From an uncultured Eubacteriales bacterium (lineage in GTDB: Bacteria > Bacillota > Clostridia > Oscillospirales > Oscillospiraceae), in assembly GCA_900549885.1 (NCBI GenBank), contig URQA01000121.1, forward strand, positions 1 through 7,480: a DNA stretch of 7,480 nt, given 5' to 3'. Of this stretch, positions 5,572 to 7,480 are shown piece after piece. Below the pieces are notes generated by a model. That model had not been told where the DNA came from. It saw nothing but the letters and a program-made list of their open reading frames with translations, and searched no databases. Position 1 is the stretch's first letter, and each line of letters begins with the position of its first letter. The translations under genes were made by a program, and so were the position numbers.

Positions 5572-6252
5572 ATGCAGTATGAACTCAAGGGAGGCAATTT
5601 CCCTGTCGTCGTATGTCAGCTGGCATCGGGAGAGCAGATGATTACGGAAAAGGGTTCCATGGTGTGGATGAGTCCTAACATGGAAATGAAAACCGCCGGA
5701 GGCGGCTTGGGCAAAATGTTCTCCAGGGCCTTTTCTGGAGATAGTATGTTCCAGAACATCTACACCGCCCAGGGCGGGCCGGGAATGATCGCCTTCGGCT
5801 CCAGCTTCCCTGGAAAAATCCTGCCCCTGACCATCGCCCCGGGCCAGGAGATGGTCCTGCAGAAGAATGCTTTCCTGGCCTCTGAATCCAGCGTAGAGCT
5901 GTCCATCCACTTCAATAAGAAACTGGGCTCAGGCTTCTTCGGCGGCGAGGGTTTTATTATGCAGCACCTATCTGGATCCGGCACCGCTTTTGTGGAGGTG
6001 GACGGGGAACTGGTGGAGTACACCCTGGCCCCCGGCCAGCAGATGGTGGTGGACACAGGCAACGTCCTGGGCTTTGATCTGGGGGTGTCCATTGATATTC
6101 AGTCTGTTCCCGGGCTGAAAAATAAGCTGCTGGGTGGGGAGGGGCTGTTCAATACCGTGCTCACCGGGCCGGGCCGCATCTGGCTTCAGACTATGCCCCT
6201 GCCCAATGTAGCCGCCGCGCTCATTCCTTTCATCCCCACCGGAAACGGGTGA
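5572..6252 (+). CDS. AIM24 family protein (TIGR00266-like)
   Basis: A 226-residue soluble protein of the AIM24/TIGR00266 family, which is widespread and has no established biochemical function in bacteria. The yeast namesake is mitochondrial and linked to membrane organisation. The fold is expected to be all beta, and duplication is visible. One motif recurs: QNIYTAQGGPGMIAF (61-75), GGEGFIMQHLSGSGTAFV (124-141) and GGEGLFNTVLTGPGRIWLQ (188-206). A second pair, APGQEMVLQ (89-97) and APGQQMVVD (153-161), lies between. There is no signal peptide or clear membrane segment. The start ATG follows a strong AAGGAGGA (5556-5563) by 8 nt. It is monocistronic, divergent from the CLC gene and closed by the hairpin at 6301-6337. 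Family identification is good; function is unknown. Confidence 0.88.
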   Translation: MQYELKGGNFPVVVCQLASGEQMITEKGSMVWMSPNMEMKTAGGGLGKMFSRAFSGDSMFQNIYTAQGGPGMIAFGSSFPGKILPLTIAPGQEMVLQKNAFLASESSVELSIHFNKKLGSGFFGGEGFIMQHLSGSGTAFVEVDGELVEYTLAPGQQMVVDTGNVLGFDLGVSIDIQSVPGLKNKLLGGEGLFNTVLTGPGRIWLQTMPLPNVAAALIPFIPTGNG

Positions 6253-6300
6253 TTCCACAAAGCTTTTCCCCTTGCAGAAACCACATCCCTACACCAACAG

Positions 6301-6337
6301 AAGGTCCCCGCCGGAGGCTTCCGGCGGGGACCTTTTT
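6301..6337 (+). terminator. Intrinsic terminator between convergent aim24 and mrp
   Basis: A perfect 15-bp stem (6301-6315 with 6320-6334) with a GGCT loop and five T (6333-6337). It ends the AIM24 transcript 49 bp after its stop. It also directly abuts the minus-strand mrp stop codon at 6336-6338, where the opposite side offers only a poor T-tract (CCTTCTGTT), so termination toward mrp's far side is probably weaker. Confidence 0.92.
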
Positions 6338-7172
6338 ATGCTTCGCCCAGCTTCTCGTCCAGCTCCTGGGCCACACCGGCCAGAGGGTTGGGCTCGTAGG
6401 ATTCGATGCGGCCCTCGTCCATGGCCCGGGCCACCTCCGGGTCGATGGGCAGCTTGGCCAGCACCGGGATATCCAGCGGCCCGGCCAGGGCCTCGATGTT
6501 GCTCTGGCCGAAAATGGCGTGCTCCTTGCCGCAGTCGGGGCAGCGGTAGTAGCTGTAGTTCTCCACAAAGCCCAGCACGGGGATGTCCATCATCTGGGCC
6601 ATCTTCACCGCCTTGGTGACGATCATGGATACCAGGTCCTGGGGGGAGGTGACCACGATCACCCCGTCCACCGGCAGGGACTGGAACACCGTCAGGGGCA
6701 CATCCCCGGTCCCGGGAGGCATGTCCACGAACAGGTAATCCAGGTCGCCCCAGATGACATCGGTCCAGAACTGGGTGACGGTGCCGGCGATGATGGGTCC
6801 CCGCCACACCACCGGGTCGGTCTCGTGCTCGGTAAGCAGGTTCAGGCTCATGATGCCGATGCCCCCCTGGGTCTGGGTGGCGAACAGGCCCAGCTCATTG
6901 CCCTCCGCCAGCTTGTGGATGCCGAAGGCCTTGGGCACAGAGGGTCCGGTGATATCCGCATCCAGCACACCCACCTTCTTGCCCCGCTTGGCCATGGCTG
7001 CGGCCAGGGTACAGGTGACGGTGGACTTGCCCACGCCGCCTTTGCCGCTGACCACCGCGATCACCTTTTTGATGTGGGACAGCTCATGGGGCTGCTTTCT
7101 CAGGTCCATGGGGGCCTGGCGCTCCCCGCAGCTCTCGCCGCAGGAGGAGCAGTCATGGGTACAATCGCTCAT
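6336..7172 (-). CDS. mrp: Mrp/NBP35 (ApbC) family iron-sulfur cluster carrier P-loop ATPase
   Basis: A 278-residue cytoplasmic P-loop ATPase that binds a labile Fe-S cluster and helps deliver it to target proteins. The deviant Walker A motif is GKGGVGKST (43-51), with signature Lys44; other ATPase motifs are DADITGPSVP (71-80) and DMPPGTGD (150-157). The cluster-binding CPDC (211-214) is the CxxC shared by Mrp, ApbC and NBP35. The N-terminus has a second cysteine cluster, Cys4, Cys8, Cys11 and Cys15, like the NBP35-type ferredoxin-like tail and common in clostridial Mrp. The start at 7172 lies 9 nt after AAAAAGGAG. An in-frame ATG at 7181 touches that site, and the frame stays open upstream across the promoter region, so longer starts are rejected. 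It appears monocistronic. Family confident; client proteins unknown. Confidence 0.96.
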   Translation of the reverse strand: MSDCTHDCSSCGESCGERQAPMDLRKQPHELSHIKKVIAVVSGKGGVGKSTVTCTLAAAMAKRGKKVGVLDADITGPSVPKAFGIHKLAEGNELGLFATQTQGGIGIMSLNLLTEHETDPVVWRGPIIAGTVTQFWTDVIWGDLDYLFVDMPPGTGDVPLTVFQSLPVDGVIVVTSPQDLVSMIVTKAVKMAQMMDIPVLGFVENYSYYRCPDCGKEHAIFGQSNIEALAGPLDIPVLAKLPIDPEVARAMDEGRIESYEPNPLAGVAQELDEKLGEA

Positions 7173-7196
7173 GGGAAACATCTCCTTTTTCCAGTT

Positions 7197-7209
7197 GGGG
7201 CATAGCCCC
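7197..7209 (-). other. Short GC hairpin in the mrp leader
   Basis: GGGGC and GCCCC with a 3-nt loop form a 5-bp stem about 7 nt upstream of the mrp ribosome site. It is bordered on its upstream side by about 30 bp of almost pure A/T (7211-7240), which stands out in this GC-rich window. The A/T stretch may be an unstructured leader or a binding region. Function unknown. Confidence 0.35.
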
Positions 7210-7241
7210 GTAAAATAATTTATTTTATTTTTAGAAATACC

Positions 7242-7270
7242 TTGACAGGCGAAGTATATCGTGGTATTCT
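7242..7270 (+). promoter_or_regulatory. Promoter of the right-edge gene, embedded in an operator-like palindrome
   Basis: TTGACA (7242-7247), a 17-bp spacer and TATTCT (7265-7270), with TG one base upstream of the -10. Start site expected near 7277 and a leader of about 76 nt before the ATG at 7353. The spacer is occupied by the first copy of the repeated GCGAAGTATATC element, so a bound protein would block RNA polymerase. Confidence 0.82.
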
Positions 7271-7305
7271 GGCACCACAAGATACTTCGCCACGCAAAGT
7301 ATATC
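7248..7305. repeat. Three-copy inverted/direct repeat, candidate operator
   Basis: GCGAAGTATATC (7249-7260) is followed by its inverted form GATACTTCGC (7281-7290) and by a third near-copy GCAAAGTATATC (7294-7305) in the first orientation. The first two make a 10-bp inverted repeat (7248-7257 with 7282-7291), with a nested GTGGT/ACCAC pair (7261-7265 with 7274-7278) centred on the -10 box. The second and third make an imperfect 9-bp dyad with a 3-bp CAC centre, just after the predicted start site. This layout is typical of repressor operators. I cannot name the regulator; PadR- or MarR-like proteins use dyads of this general size. Confidence 0.7.
7253..7280 (-). promoter_or_regulatory. Candidate mrp promoter overlapping the divergent promoter
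   Basis: On the minus strand, TTGTGG (7280-7275), a 16-bp spacer and TATACT (7258-7253) would start mrp transcription near 7246, with a leader of about 75 nt. The -10 lies inside the spacer of the plus-strand promoter, so the two could not be used together. A weaker alternative in the A/T-rich region (CTGTCA, 15 bp, TAAAAT) is also possible. Confidence 0.4.
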
Positions 7306-7318
7306 AAAGCAGCAGGCT

Positions 7319-7347
7319 CGGGAGGGCCATCCCTCCCGGAAAGGAGG
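7319..7347 (+). promoter_or_regulatory. Leader hairpin next to the Shine-Dalgarno site, with alternative pairing
   Basis: CGGGAGGG (7319-7326) and CCCTCCCG (7331-7338) form a perfect 8-bp GC-rich stem with a CCAT loop. The Shine-Dalgarno AAGGAGG (7341-7347) starts just after it. The 3' arm contains CCTCC (7332-7336), which can instead pair with GGAGG (7343-7347) of the Shine-Dalgarno site. The two pairings exclude each other, with the longer one leaving the site free. Whether this matters in the cell is unknown. Confidence 0.5.
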
Positions 7348-7352
7348 CCGTT

Positions 7353-7480
7353 ATGACCAATACCGCCATCTTCCAGGTCACTCAGACAGAGCGCCGGATC
7401 GCCTTCACCCTCTCCCTGCCCCGGCTCGGGCGGCGGAGAACAACGCAGGCGGCTGCGCCGGACTGGCCCGGCAGGCCCTT
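7353..7480 (+). CDS. Unrecognised protein, N-terminal fragment (3' truncated by window edge)
   Basis: The ATG at 7353 sits 5 nt after a strong AAGGAGG (7341-7347), behind a good promoter and an operator-like repeat, so a real gene starts here. Forty-two complete codons are visible: MTNTAIFQVTQTERRIAFTL, then SLPRLGRRRTTQAAAPDWPG. There is no recognisable domain. The first 26 residues look like ordinary protein, but the rest is Arg/Ala/Pro-rich. The next frame over the same DNA (from about 7419) reads AENNAGGCAGLARQAL, which looks more natural, so a frameshift near the G-rich 7425-7437 is possible. The gene's product is unknown. Its operator suggests it is regulated, perhaps together with a regulator outside the window. 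Confidence 0.55.
   Translation, partial: MTNTAIFQVTQTERRIAFTLSLPRLGRRRTTQAAAPDWPGRP

Noticed and set aside
6249..7205. Plus-strand open frame of 318 codons over mrp
   Set aside because: It is the His/Gly-rich antisense shadow of an intact mrp; no Shine-Dalgarno and no recognisable domain.
7173..7307. N-terminal extension of mrp up to 7307
   Set aside because: It covers the operator repeats and A/T-rich leader. The AAAAAGGAG site places the start at 7172, where the conserved cysteine tail begins.

Overview
The window looks like chromosomal DNA from a GC-rich clostridial Firmicute. The protein styles suggest a gut Oscillospiraceae-type organism (Flavonifractor or Intestinimonas relatives), but that is an inference from memory. 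The support is the rplU-prp-rpmA operon with an N-terminally extended L27, strong AAGGAGG Shine-Dalgarno sites, textbook sigma-A promoters, an endonuclease-type MutL and a clostridial Mrp with an N-terminal cysteine cluster. There is no tRNA, rRNA, CRISPR array, insertion sequence or phage gene.

Layout. (1) 2-850, plus strand: the 3' part of mutL, a long Pro/Ala-rich linker and then the C-terminal endonuclease/dimerisation domain. (2) 935-2126, plus strand: a near-consensus promoter, a structured leader of about 120 nt, then rplU (L21), prp (the cysteine protease that trims L27) and rpmA (L27), closed by a strong intrinsic terminator. (3) 2145-4057, plus strand: a maltose/galactoside-type O-acetyltransferase and obgE. 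They are packed directly behind that terminator with no visible promoter of their own. (4) 4082-4116: a perfect 16-bp hairpin separating convergent obgE and the next gene. (5) 4124-5389, minus strand: a CLC-family anion transporter whose motifs point to the fluoride/proton antiporter (CLC-F) branch. (6) 5572-6252, plus strand: an AIM24/TIGR00266 family protein, divergent from the CLC gene. The two promoters lie back to back with their -35 boxes 9 bp apart. (7) 6301-6337: a terminator between convergent aim24 and mrp. (8) 6336-7172, minus strand: an Mrp/NBP35 (ApbC) Fe-S carrier P-loop ATPase. (9) 7173-7352: a regulatory region with an extended -10 promoter embedded in a three-part inverted/direct repeat that looks like an operator, plus a hairpin touching the Shine-Dalgarno site of an unrecognised gene that runs off the right edge from 7353.

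The genes are mostly housekeeping: mismatch repair, ribosome assembly (L21, L27, Prp, ObgE) and Fe-S cluster delivery, with an ion transporter and an acetyltransferase. Prp and L27 are a known enzyme-substrate pair and ObgE is a 50S assembly GTPase, so 1093-4057 is largely a large-subunit biogenesis block. I found no convincing new multi-gene system. The most interesting signals are regulatory: the terminator ahead of maa-obgE, the back-to-back clc/aim24 promoters, and the palindromic operator with its possible Shine-Dalgarno switch at the right end.
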